From contig OY855913.1 in assembly GCA_963693305.1 (NCBI GenBank), positions 10,940,701 to 11,004,700 of the forward strand: a stretch of 64,000 nt of DNA, given 5' to 3'. Every line of letters starts with the position of its first letter. Within the stretch, counting starts at the first letter, position 1. The notes beneath the pieces are model-generated. The model made no database searches and had not been told where the DNA came from. It saw only the letters and a program-made list of their open reading frames with translations. This DNA comes from Meandrina meandrites. Lineage: Eukaryota; Cnidaria; Anthozoa; Scleractinia; Meandrinidae. This document shows positions 38,101 through 45,600 of this stretch, in pieces. The position numbers were made by a program, and so were the translations under genes.

Positions 38101-41100
38101 AAAGTGTTTCACAGATTTCGCTCACTTAGTGCCTGTGTAGGTTAATGTCAAGTGTCAAGTGTTACGTGTCAGCTATTCAGTCTCTTGTAGGAAAGAAACT
38201 TCCAATAACTTTTTAATCTTTATCCGTCCCTTCTTTCCCAGTCTCATGCAAAGCTTTGTATAGCTCACGATAATCTCTGGTGTTTTAGTTCCTTAGTCAA
38301 CGATTGTTTTACGCTTTTAGGATATTTTAATATTTAAGATATTTTAATTTCAAAATCGCTTGACACAGTTCCTCTTAAATCTCTTGTTACTTTCATTCGC
38401 AGGCGCTCTGATTTACTCAGAAGTACCAGCAGCTGATCACGTTGAAGGACAAACAAACAGCTTCATTGAATTCACTATCAAAGAAACAAATGAAAAGGTA
38501 TTAAACGACAATCTCTCTAGCTTTGTATTTTGTAACTGGATCGACAATCGACAATCTCTCACATGGTCTCACATGAATGGCGCGCCACCCTTCGAACGAA
38601 CAATCTAAGAAACAACAGAAACAATGTCCCTAGCCCCTCAAAACAGTCGCAACTGCTGCACTAGAGGACAGGTAGAATTACAAGCTTACGAGAGCTGCTC
38701 ACTGCTGTTGTAGTTCAGTTAGCTGGGTGAGCAAATTTGATCACAGTAACTGAAGTACGTGCGGTTTTGTGTAGTGTCAGTGTAAACGTGCTGTTGTTTG
38801 TTTCAGATCGAGAGGCCCTACTTCGTTAAGTGTTCTCAAGTTGGTTCCCGGACTGTAACAGCAAAGGTAAGGTACATGTACTCCCCTGAGTACCTAAACA
38901 GGCAGACAGAAAGGATGTATGAAGACCAACGCCAACGAAACTGTTATGAATACATTGACGGATCCAGACATTCAGCTAAGGGGTGGGGGTGCTTTTAATG
39001 GCTTGACTATGAATGTTGAATTCTGCGAAGATAATTCCGGCCTTGCACAGAAAATGCGCTATTTCCGAAAAAAAAGTGGGTGGGGGAGGGGGGGGCGGTC
39101 CCCCCGCGCCCCTCCCCTGGGCACAGAAAATGCGCTATTTCCGAAAAAAAGTGGGGGGAGCGGTCCCCCCGTGCCCCTCCCCTGGATCCGCCACTGGACC
39201 TTTGAAAACTACACTAAAAATGTTTCTAGATGCTTTGGTCAGGTTGTGCAGAAGGTCCTTTGTTTCATTCCGATATTACTATTTCAAGTCTGAGCCGTTT
39301 ACGGCTATTATTTGGGTCGACACGAAACGCCGCTAACTAGTGGGAGGAATCATCGCACAGGCTCCGAAATAACGGTTGTGAAGAATATAGAATGACATGA
39401 CCAGAAATTTTGTTCAAGAGGTTGTAGACTGCAATGCAATGCCTATCAGCTTAGAACTCGTTCCATGTAGTCAAACAGCTCGCACACTTAAATAAACATC
39501 TGAAACAAGATCAACGTATAAATTTTCAGTCATATTTATCCTATTTTTTTGTATTTGTCTTGGAAGAATATGGTTTTAATCAAGTCAGAACCTTTCCTAA
39601 AAGTGTCAGATCCCATATAAACAACAGAGTATGGCCATCACACTATTTTGTAACTTTGTTCTTTACTGTGCAGATAACGTATTCTGTGGATGTCCAAGTG
39701 GAGCCCAGCTCTCCGCCTGTCACCTGTACTTGTGTTAAGGTAAGATGGTTTGAACAAAAGAAATGTCTTAATCAAATGGCGTAATATAGAAGTTGTGCTG
39801 TAGAAATGTTTATCCGTAATGTTCTTACCAATCAGGGGAATGTTGTTGTTGGCACGGCCAGTCAGGCACAAAACCAGAATCAATTGTAAGTTGACTCGCT
39901 TGAAATATTTTCGCGTTTGGCCGAGTTCCATTTTGGCACGTGACAGAATCAACTAATATAGCGTGACTCTAGCGTCGTCTCGTGTGACCCTCTCTCCGGT
40001 CACGTGACCAATGGCATTTCAAATTGTTGCCATGTCCATACAAATCTTCGGAATGTTCAAGCCGTCAGAAATACTCTCACATAAACTTTTTTGTGAAACA
40101 TTTGACAAAAAAAGATAGATTTTCACACCCTAAATATTTTCATTCATTCTCCGATCACTATATAAAGCTTCAACTTTGTATTCTAATTTAACTTGATAAT
40201 GATGACATGGAGTCATCGAAACGTCGTTCAATTTTTTTAACGCTAATATGTCTTCTCAAATGTTTCACAAAACATTTTGTTATTCGAAATAAACTTTTTT
40301 GCTTTAAAAATTTGCTACCTTGGTAGTGTTGCCACGTTCGTTCCAATTCTTGTGCACTTGCTTTACAGCTTTTCGTTTTAAAGTATGAGTAAACACTATG
40401 TGAACTGATAAAGTTTTATTAGTAGTAGTAGGACACTTGACCAATTGATTTCGATAATCTTACCCTCAGTATTGACTTCGTTTTATACCCGCAGGAGAAC
40501 AGTGTTGTTATCAAGACTGTGATGCCATTTGAAATATCACTTTCTCTGACAAACCTCAAGGTAACTATTTACTCAAGATATTATTCTCTCTCCAAGAATT
40601 AACCGAATGGTTTTTGTTAAAGGTGACTTGAAGTATTAACTGCAGTGATCAAAAGTGCTTCTACTAGTTCCTCATCACGGGACCAACGAGTGCTTACCAT
40701 GAAGATGGAGGCGGCATGGCCAAAAGACCTGGGCGCTGGATGGATGGATTTGTCTTTAGTGATCCTGAATTCAACTCCTCTGTGTTTTATAAAAGCCGTC
40801 TTATCAGCCTTCCACCAGTTGGAATTTTTAACAAGTTATTGTTCTATTTTAGTGTCCTGAATTAGCACAGCAGTGCTTAATATTTTCTTTTTGTATTTAT
40901 TTTAACAAGAATTAATCATAATAAATATAGGAGGTATTGGCTCAAAACCCATAAAAGGTTATCTCAGGTACCTCTAAATAATATTTTTTTTTCTTTCTTT
41001 TCTTCTTTTCCTCCCTCTAACAGGGAGAGTCTTATTAGACAATTGAAACTCCGAAGGGTTTTTTCGTTAGTTGATCAATCCCTATTTAAACCAAGAGCTT

Positions 41101-44100
41101 TAAGCGTTTTGTCTTGAGTAACGTTTTTGCGTCTATTTTCTTAGCTTGAAAGATTGGACCAGGTATTTGAAGAGGAGCCATTCCTCTTGCTGGCTGGGAT
41201 CAAATGCACTTCACCTTGGCCTGTTACTATGGTTACCACCACCCTTAACATGGTAAGGCTATTTATGTTTTCAATGTCTCGATCTTTGCCTGTCTGTTAT
41301 AATCGAAGCACATTGTTAGAGAAACGCCTTGTGTAAAAGAACATTTTGTAGAAAATATTTCGACTTTTCAACTATAATTCTTGTTCAACCCCGCCGACGT
41401 GTTTCTTTAAAAGTTTGTTAAAAAATTCCTGGTTGTTATTTTTGTTTTCTTTGTAGTCCCCAGAAGTTAATGTTGTTGGCGAAGAGATGGGATCCCAGCT
41501 ACAAGGAAGTAAGATTTGTTTAAAGCATTATTGATTTTGCTGACTCGAAAAGAGCACAATAAGCTGTAAAATGGTTTCTTTTCTTCGACATGCCTGCAAA
41601 ACTCCTTATTACAGCATCCGAAGAGTTTCCGTTCTTAATGAACCAATCACAAATTTATCTGATGATGCTTAGTTACCTTTCTCAAAAAAAAAATTCTAGC
41701 TGATTCAATTCTTGGCAGCAAAACTAGTTGTTCCTTGACTGCTAGCAATTTGCACCCCGTGCTGTTTCTAACGCAATGTATCTTGTTTCCAGTCTCCTTG
41801 CAGCAGGGTGAGAGTGCGTCCGAGTGCTATTGCTTGGCTGTCAGGGAGGGGGTCAGTACAATGAAGGTTGTCAACATTGGTAGCCTTGCTCTCCAGTGGA
41901 GGCGGTAAGTGGAAAGTTAATCTAGCACGCTACTTATAAAATGACCTAATATTTAATCTTTAAGTTAACTTAAAATAGAGCGTTTTCATATGACGTCACG
42001 GCAGCCATATTGCTGTGTCAAAACAAAGACATGGCGGCCATATTGGTGTATCAAGCCATTCCTTCGGGAATTAAAATCTATTTTTATGCAAAAATCGTCT
42101 TTTGTTTCGGTAAACCAATATGGCCGCTGGTCACGTGAGTGAAAACGCTCTGTACCTTGAAAGCAGTTCCAAATCAAAGTCGAAAATAGAGATAGTTTCT
42201 TAAAGCCGGCTTGAATAATAAACACTTAACTTCAATTTCTTAATATAAGTGATTCGGAGAATACAAAACGAGAGGTGAATTTGACTCCTGTAGGGGGTAT
42301 GGAGCTTGAAATGCGAGTTTGCAATGTTAACTGTTGAAAACTACGCCAAAAACACCTGTTGATGTCACTTGTAAAAGTCACGTGTGCGATGTGATGTCAC
42401 GTGGAATTTGTTCCTCTTTCGCCTTTCAACTTAGTAAATTTAGCGATTTGAGTGTACTCACATTCTCAATATTAACCTAAGAAGATCCAAACCTTGTAGT
42501 TGGCTTATTTTGACTTCTTCTTTTCATTTTTGGAAAAAGAGAGTTTTAGTTGCTCTTGTTGATCTTTAATCTTGATTTCTTTTCAGAACTTCTGCGGCTG
42601 ATGGGTTTCCTGTTGTGATTACAGAGCTTACTTTTCCATCTGTTACAGTGGAAAGTGTGCCATTTACAATCCAAACAGGTACAATTTGAAAAATTGTATA
42701 CCAACAGCAAAGCAAGGCGGCAGATTCGCCCGTTTATTTGGAGATTTAAATGTGTTTATAACACAGTAAAATAGAAATGATATCCAATCTCGATTGTTAA
42801 ATTGAAACCAAGGTTGTTAGAAAATATTGGAAAATGAAGAATAAACCAATCAAAACGAAAGTTAAACCATGCTATCACTAAAAGCGCGGGAAAGGTGGCC
42901 TGAAAACATCACGGGAGTTGTGGTGACGTAAAAAGGCGAGATAAAGTGGCGTGAAAACGTCATGAGAAAGGTGAAGAGAAAAAAGCGCAGGATATGTGGC
43001 CTGAAAACATCACGGGAGTTGTGGTGACGTAAAAAGGCGAGATAAAGTGGCGTGAAAACGTCATGAGAAAGGTGAAGAGAAAAAGCGCAGGATAGGTGGC
43101 GTGAGTCAAGTCACTATTACATATGATTGTTTTGGTTTCAGATTTACCTGCATATGGCTGTGTACAAACTCCTCTGTTTGTTAGCTATCTCGTCCGAAAT
43201 AGAACGCTTCAAGTACAGGAAGTTGAGGTCACAGTGGAGCCAAGTGATGCTTTCATGTATTCGGGTCACAAACAGGTTAGAATTTCTTCCTTTCAACATG
43301 TAAAATGTGCCGCGTGTATAGCAAAAGTTCATTATCCGTTTCTTCCTTAGATTCAGTTTCGTCTCCTGCCCACTGGTGATCACAGGCTCAAGTTCAGTTT
43401 GTACCCTCTATGCGCTGGCGTTGTAACCCTTCCCAAGCTGCATTTCAATCTACCTCGCTTTCAAGTTAGCTGGGATGAGCACGCGCAGAAAATGGTTCCA
43501 ACTAATGTTTTTATCAAGGTAAGGACCACTGAGATTGCTTTCAGTTCATTTCCTTTAGACAAGAAAGTGTTGCTTCTCACTCAGAGCATGACAAGTCACG
43601 ACTTTAAGTAGTTTCCTTGTTTGTCTTTATCTTTAGTAATTAGTTGTCAATAGTGTTGTATAGTGTTTATAATGTTCGAAGATGACTGGTTTGCTTGTAG
43701 ACGTTTTTTCTTTCGCTTGGGGTGACAGTAAGTAAGGCGATTACCCCGTGACTGTTGGAGATAATAATCTGTTTGCTTTGCTTGGCTCTAAAATTGCTAC
43801 CCAAAAAGTGTCTTGTACCGTGAACAAAACAGCTGGATTTCTTTCGACCATTAGGAACAAAAACGACTTCCTTACGCGCACTTGCCGCGCTACCCGAATT
43901 TTACTTCGAGTTCTGCCGGTTCACCTGTTAGAGTGGTGTTCAACTGAGTGTCGTAAAACTAAAACCAAAGTTATGACTCTGACCAATCACTATGGACACG
44001 AGACAATCCAGAGAACCAATCAAAACTCAAAGCAAATACATGTAGCCGGCACGAAGCGCGGGAAAACTTGCGCGAGCGAGTCACGATTGGTTTTGGTTTT

Positions 44101-44382
44101 ACTTCTGATTGGTTGAGAAAGTGGCGCGAGTTTTTTTAAACCAATCACTAAGCGTTGTAGTGCAAAACCAAACAAACGCGTATTACCTTCGAAACTTAAG
44201 TGAAAATCGCTCTATTTGCGTTTGCTGTGGTTAGGTTTGGTTTTACAACAGTCATTATTGAGTAACCGCTCTATTTGCGAGTTTAGTGGTTATTTTAAGA
44301 AGCGTTTTGATTTGGTTTTTTTTTTACGCAGCCAAGAGGACGGGAGCTTGACTCCCCAAGTGGCGCGGTGACAAGAGAATAA
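17933..44382 (+). CDS. TRAPPC11: Trafficking protein particle complex subunit 11, complete, 36 coding exons
   Basis: Exons: 17933-18133, 18243-18412, 20091-20161, 20775-20889, 22264-22336, 23035-23061, 23533-23606, 23828-23924, 24367-24500, 24887-24947, 25404-25484, 25731-25818, 26216-26295, 26898-26976, 27849-27903, 28362-28442, 28591-28655, 29392-29453, 29793-29928, 30529-30601, 30688-30745, 30893-31027, 31750-31928, 37487-37612, 37742-37785, 38403-38497, 38807-38866, 39674-39739, 40495-40560, 41145-41252, 41457-41508, 41793-41904, 42587-42678, 43142-43275, 43351-43518, 44332-44382. All introns are GT-AG, phases agree, and the total is 3,369 nt (1,122 aa). Known family role: subunit of the TRAPPIII tethering complex in ER-to-Golgi traffic and autophagy. 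Matching stretches include [38 protein letters not shown] (foie gras domain, about 245-520) and [11 protein letters not shown] (C-terminal gryzun region, about 900-1110). The exon 18 acceptor has a weak pyrimidine tract but gives exact length agreement with human. Intron 23 contains an antisense GPCR gene. Confidence 0.96.
18505..19489. mobile_element. 985-bp TIR element in TRAPPC11 intron 2
   Basis: The left end GCACCAGTCATTTGAAA and right end TTTCAAATGACTGGTGC are inverted. Both continue into a C- or G-rich stretch with CGGGCATG. TGCA is at both borders (18504-18507, 19487-19490). A hammerhead-like motif lies inside at 18953-18981, suggesting older insertions within it. No coding capacity is seen. 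Confidence 0.75.
18953..18981 (-). ncRNA. Hammerhead-ribozyme-like core
   Basis: On the minus strand: CTGAAGA, then a stem AGACTAGC/GCTAGTT with a TCT loop, then GAAA, followed by TATTGGCCAATA that can fold as a very short stem III. This is the order of a hammerhead core. Penelope-like elements are known to carry such ribozymes. Position U16.1 is not ideally paired, so activity is uncertain. Confidence 0.45.
20265..20410 (+). mobile_element. SINE family A, copy 2, 3'-truncated
   Basis: It has GGTGGCCTAATGGTTCGTGCG (box A region), GGTCCAGGTTCAAGC (box B-like), then CTTGGGCAAGACACTTAAC and CCACCCAGGTGTATAA. It stops shortly after GGGTACC, lacking the 3' half seen in copy 3. It is in intron 3 of TRAPPC11. 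Confidence 0.8.
20942..21233 (+). mobile_element. SINE family A, copy 3, full length with 13-bp TSD
   Basis: The tRNA-like head has TGGCCTAATGGTTAGTGCGC (box A) and GGTTCGACCC (box B), followed by the family core and the ATGCAGACTTAA-type 3' end. TATCAACCAGGTT flanks it at 20929-20941 and 21234-21246. It is in intron 4 of TRAPPC11, sense orientation, about 50 bp after exon 4. Confidence 0.92.
22385..22700 (+). repeat. Interspersed repeat with relative at 43945-44230
   Basis: Shared with the second copy are AAAACCAAA, GACAATCCAG(T/A)GAACCAATCAAAA, TACATGTA and AAACCAATCACTAAG near the end. Both copies lie in introns of TRAPPC11. Non-coding. Confidence 0.65.
24545..24700. repeat. Repeat rich in GAGTTGATGAGAG and its inverse
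   Basis: GATGAGAGTTGATGAGAG at the left and CTCTCATCAACTCTCG near 24681 form imperfect inverted ends. It lies in intron 9 of TRAPPC11 and looks like a decayed MITE. Confidence 0.5.
25011..25241. mobile_element. MITE-like element with imperfect inverted ends (GGGCCCGTTTCT...)
   Basis: The left GGGCCCGTTTCTCTAATG...AACTTTTCAGGTCC and the right end GGACCTTTAACAAACGGGTC are related by inversion. In TRAPPC11 intron 10. Confidence 0.6.
27272..27750. mobile_element. 479-bp TIR element, 9-bp TSD (TAGTCTCCTTCGCAGCCG termini)
   Basis: The ends TAGTCTCCTTCGCAGCCGTT and its inverse extend through TGTTTGGGCTCGTCACGCAA, and inner arms (AGAACCACATTCCTTTC and inverse) are also inverted. AATGGGGAA is duplicated at 27263-27271 and 27751-27759. 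It is in TRAPPC11 intron 14. A short relative is at 59274-59384. A 9-10 bp duplication suggests a Mutator-like origin (inference). Confidence 0.88.
28833..29300 (+). mobile_element. SINE family B, copy 1 (tRNA-derived head)
   Basis: The head GCGGGGATAGCTCAGTGGTG has a tRNA box A, and GGTTCGATTCCCGG gives box B. The body has TTGTTGTTGG(T/C)TCTC, CTCCGAGG and AAAACCAACACTTC, all shared with copy 2. The longer 3' part (to about 29300) is unique to this copy. TRAPPC11 intron 17. Confidence 0.82.
29963..30145 (+). mobile_element. SINE family B, copy 2
   Basis: GCTGGGGTGGCGCAGAGGTGAG (box A region), GGGTTCAATTCCCGG (box B) and the same body as copy 1, ending after CAATTCGATCAGGAGTAC. It starts about 35 bp after exon 19 of TRAPPC11, so it sits close to that donor. 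Confidence 0.82.
30286..30311 (+). ncRNA. Degenerate hammerhead-like core
   Basis: CTGAAGA, then an AGGGA/TCCC stem, then GAAC where GAAA is expected. The flanks read like a decayed Penelope-type terminal region. Probably inactive. TRAPPC11 intron 19. Confidence 0.3.
32095..32135. repeat. (TG)n followed by poly-G
   Basis: Simple repeat in TRAPPC11 intron 23. Confidence 0.9.
32826..33434. repeat. Tandem duplication, 305-bp unit, two copies
   Basis: ACAACTTCTGTGTTGAATGA starts at 32826 and at 33131. The copies stay alignable to CTACTGACGTTTAT(T/C)CCTGA with a modest number of substitutions. No open frame is conserved between them. TRAPPC11 intron 23. Confidence 0.92.
33695..33990 (-). mobile_element. 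SINE family A, copy 4, full length
   Basis: On the minus strand it begins GGGAGGTGCTGTGGCCTAATGG and has box B GGTTCAAGCCC, then the family core and the GTATACAGACTT-type end. It is antisense within TRAPPC11 intron 23, downstream of the nested GPCR. Confidence 0.88.
34040..34262 (-). pseudogene. Relic of a second GPCR copy
   Basis: This aligns without difficulty to 35455-35660 of the nested GPCR gene. Shared blocks are ACAAGCA(A/G)CAAGGTCTTTGTTAAG, GTTTGTTTTGCGAGGCTCTG, ACTTCCGTGT and GAAACTTTCTCCAAAT. It covers only the TM5/ICL3/TM6 part and has small insertions (a TTAATA near 34164) that break the frame. It is about 1.2 kb from the intact gene, same orientation, so it is probably the remains of a tandem duplication. 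Confidence 0.82.
35313..36215 (-). CDS. Rhodopsin-family (class A) G-protein-coupled receptor, intronless, nested in TRAPPC11
   Basis: This encodes 300 residues. The short N-terminus has N-glycosylation sites (NVT, NGS). TM1 has the GN pair (VAGNLLIIF), TM2 has MAFADLMLG with the conserved Asp, and the end of TM3 reads [15 protein letters not shown], so DRY is replaced by ERF. TM6 has SWLP (Trp and Pro kept) and TM7 has NPVVYTL (NPxxY), followed by a basic tail. The usual Cys at the top of TM3 and its partner in loop 2 are not seen, so the canonical extracellular disulfide is missing. Loops 2 and 3 are short. It resembles the large group of intronless cnidarian receptors often labelled melanocortin/adenosine-like; the ligand is unknown. 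The gene lies antisense in TRAPPC11 intron 23, so its transcription would oppose the host's. Confidence 0.92.
   Translation of the reverse strand: MTTTSPGNVTPENANGSSTTIVSSKTEGIALCSAFMLVSVLIVAGNLLIIFQFAVNKRLCKKSLFLVINMAFADLMLGTLSVPIYSFNVGRPYDLWKGEIVSNRSFLISHTVIDTALSQASLISAAVIAGERFHATYWPLKHRTLSMRAYRIVTVMVWTLALFISSVLTVLYHSISAEHAVYVWTPYTLTLTFIICGCNIDIWRKFQHGSFTSQQLNRASQNKRLTKTLLLVSFLALLSWLPLIILNILHVRDISTSTRTYAVANLLNYSSSFVNPVVYTLRIPEFKRALGLCLLRRQKQ
36993..37076. repeat. Imperfect tetranucleotide repeats (CAAT, CCAA, CAAA)
   Basis: Runs of AATC, CAAC and AAAC units in TRAPPC11 intron 23. Confidence 0.7.
37173..37254. mobile_element. Palindromic MITE (CAACCTCGTTCCCAGGGTCTC)
   Basis: Arms of about 34 bp, the left starting CAACCTCGTTCCCAGGGT and the right its inverse, around a CCCAGAGCTCTAGG centre. 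TRAPPC11 intron 23, near exon 24. Confidence 0.85.
37793..37938. mobile_element. Inverted-repeat element (ATATATCAAACAC termini)
   Basis: The left ATATATCAAACAC...GAGAGTGTTTCATCACA and right TGTGATGAAACACTCTC...GTGTTTGATATAT are inverted. It begins 8 bp after the exon 25 donor of TRAPPC11. Confidence 0.82.
39041..39196. repeat. 74-bp tandem duplication, GC-rich
   Basis: GCACAGAAAATGCGCTATTTCCG occurs at 39046 and 39120, each followed by a G/C-rich block (GCGCCCCTCCCCTGG or GTGCCCCTCCCCTGG). The block ends TGGATCCGCCACTGG. TRAPPC11 intron 27. Confidence 0.8.
41977..42151. mobile_element. MITE with AGAGCGTTTTCA termini
   Basis: AGAGCGTTTTCATATGACGT at the left and ACGTGAGTGAAAACGCTCT at the right are inverted. 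Inside are inverted GCCATATTG/CAATATGGC motifs. TRAPPC11 intron 32. Confidence 0.82.
42895..43100. repeat. ~101-bp tandem duplication
   Basis: GTGGCCTGAAAACATCACGG starts at 42895 and 42996 and a third unit begins at 43096. The copies are nearly identical, indicating a recent event. TRAPPC11 intron 33. Confidence 0.92.
43945..44230 (+). repeat. Interspersed repeat, second copy of the 22385-22700 family
   Basis: It contains GACAATCCAGAGAACCAATCAAAAC and AAACCAATCACTAAG in the same order. It lies in the last intron of TRAPPC11. Confidence 0.65.
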
Positions 44383-44660
44383 CCAGGAACGCAGGGATGA
44401 TTAGAAGAGCTGGAATGGTGACCAACGTTGACACATGTAATTCATAGATTACTGAATGTTTGGGACAGCATTAATTGGGCAGTTGCGCACGACCAAGAAG
44501 CAACGCCTCGGGACGAAGCAGACGAAGCCTGATATCATGATATTAGCATCTCAAAAAGACTGAATAGTGGTCACTATCATTATAAGAACCATTTCCTTAC
44601 CTTTTGTAGTCAGTAACTATTGACCTTCAAAAAATTGTCTTGATCTCAGATTTCAGCTCT

Positions 44661-45065
44661 GTTCCCTGATCCTATCGCTGTGATCCCGATCGTGGGGCTC
44701 GGATCCCTGATCCTATCGCTGTGATCCCGATCCCGGGGCTCGGATCCCTGATCCTATCGCTGTGATCCCGATCCCGGGGCTCGGATCCCTGATCCTATCG
44801 CTGTGATCCCGATCCCGGGGCTCGGATCCCTGATCATATCCCTGTGATCCCGATCCCGGCGCTCGGATCCCTGATCCTATCGCTGTGATCCCGATCCCGG
44901 GGCTCGGATCCCTGATCCTATCGCTGTGATCCCGATCCCGGCGCTCGGATCCCTGATCATATCCCTGTGATCCCGATCCCGGGGCTCGGATCCCTGATCA
45001 TATCCCTGTGATCCCGATCCCGGGACTCTGATCCCTGATCCCACCCCTTTGATCCCTGATCCCAC
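44661..45065. repeat. 41-bp minisatellite, about 10 units
   Basis: The unit is GGATCCCTGATC(C/A)TATC(G/C)CTGTGATCCCGATCCCGGGGCTC; two variants (CTATCGCTG, CATATCCCTG) are interspersed. It is rich in GATC. It falls in the presumed 3' UTR or 3' flank of TRAPPC11. Confidence 0.95.
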
Positions 45066-45311
45066 ATACCTCCTTACGAACCCTGTGCAAGTGAAAACCA
45101 ACACTACGGAGCAATTGATGCTCTTACCACAGGGACTAAAAACGTTATAAATCACTGTGGCATATCCATACATTCATTGCAATCAAACAGTTATATCATT
45201 GCTTCTCGTTGAAGCTTCTGACGGATTTTCGTATCTTAGCTTGGAAGCACATAGCAGTCAAAGAGAAGTCTACATGTTTGTAAATATTAAATATTTTCAT
45301 CTCTATCTGAA

Positions 45312-45317
45312 AATAAA
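45312..45317 (+). promoter_or_regulatory. Candidate TRAPPC11 polyadenylation signal AATAAA
   Basis: This is the first good plus-strand AATAAA after the TRAPPC11 stop. If used, the 3' UTR is about 930 nt and includes the minisatellite. Confidence 0.4.
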
Positions 45318-45403
45318 AAACCTTCAGAAGTAACTTTACTGGGTGTTAGATTTTAAGAGAAATCTTAACTCGAGTAGGTATGAAAAAGACGCTTGAATTG
45401 TCT

Positions 45404-45409
45404 TTTATT
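45404..45409 (-). promoter_or_regulatory. Candidate polyadenylation signal of the Ig-repeat gene
   Basis: TTTATT on the plus strand is AATAAA on the minus strand, about 190 bases after that gene's stop. It faces the TRAPPC11 signal about 90 bp away. Confidence 0.5.
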
Positions 45410-45600
45410 AAACTTTACTTTGGTTATTAACATTGCTTTGTGGTATTTCAACATTATTCTTAACGACAAGAAACTACCCAACAATCTGGCACTATTTGAA
45501 ACCTCTTGTGAAAGTAAAAGAGTGAAAGGGCGCCCTCCATTCAGAGATGTTTACTACAAAGAAGTTAACAACACGAAATATAAGCGTTACGTACATCTAT

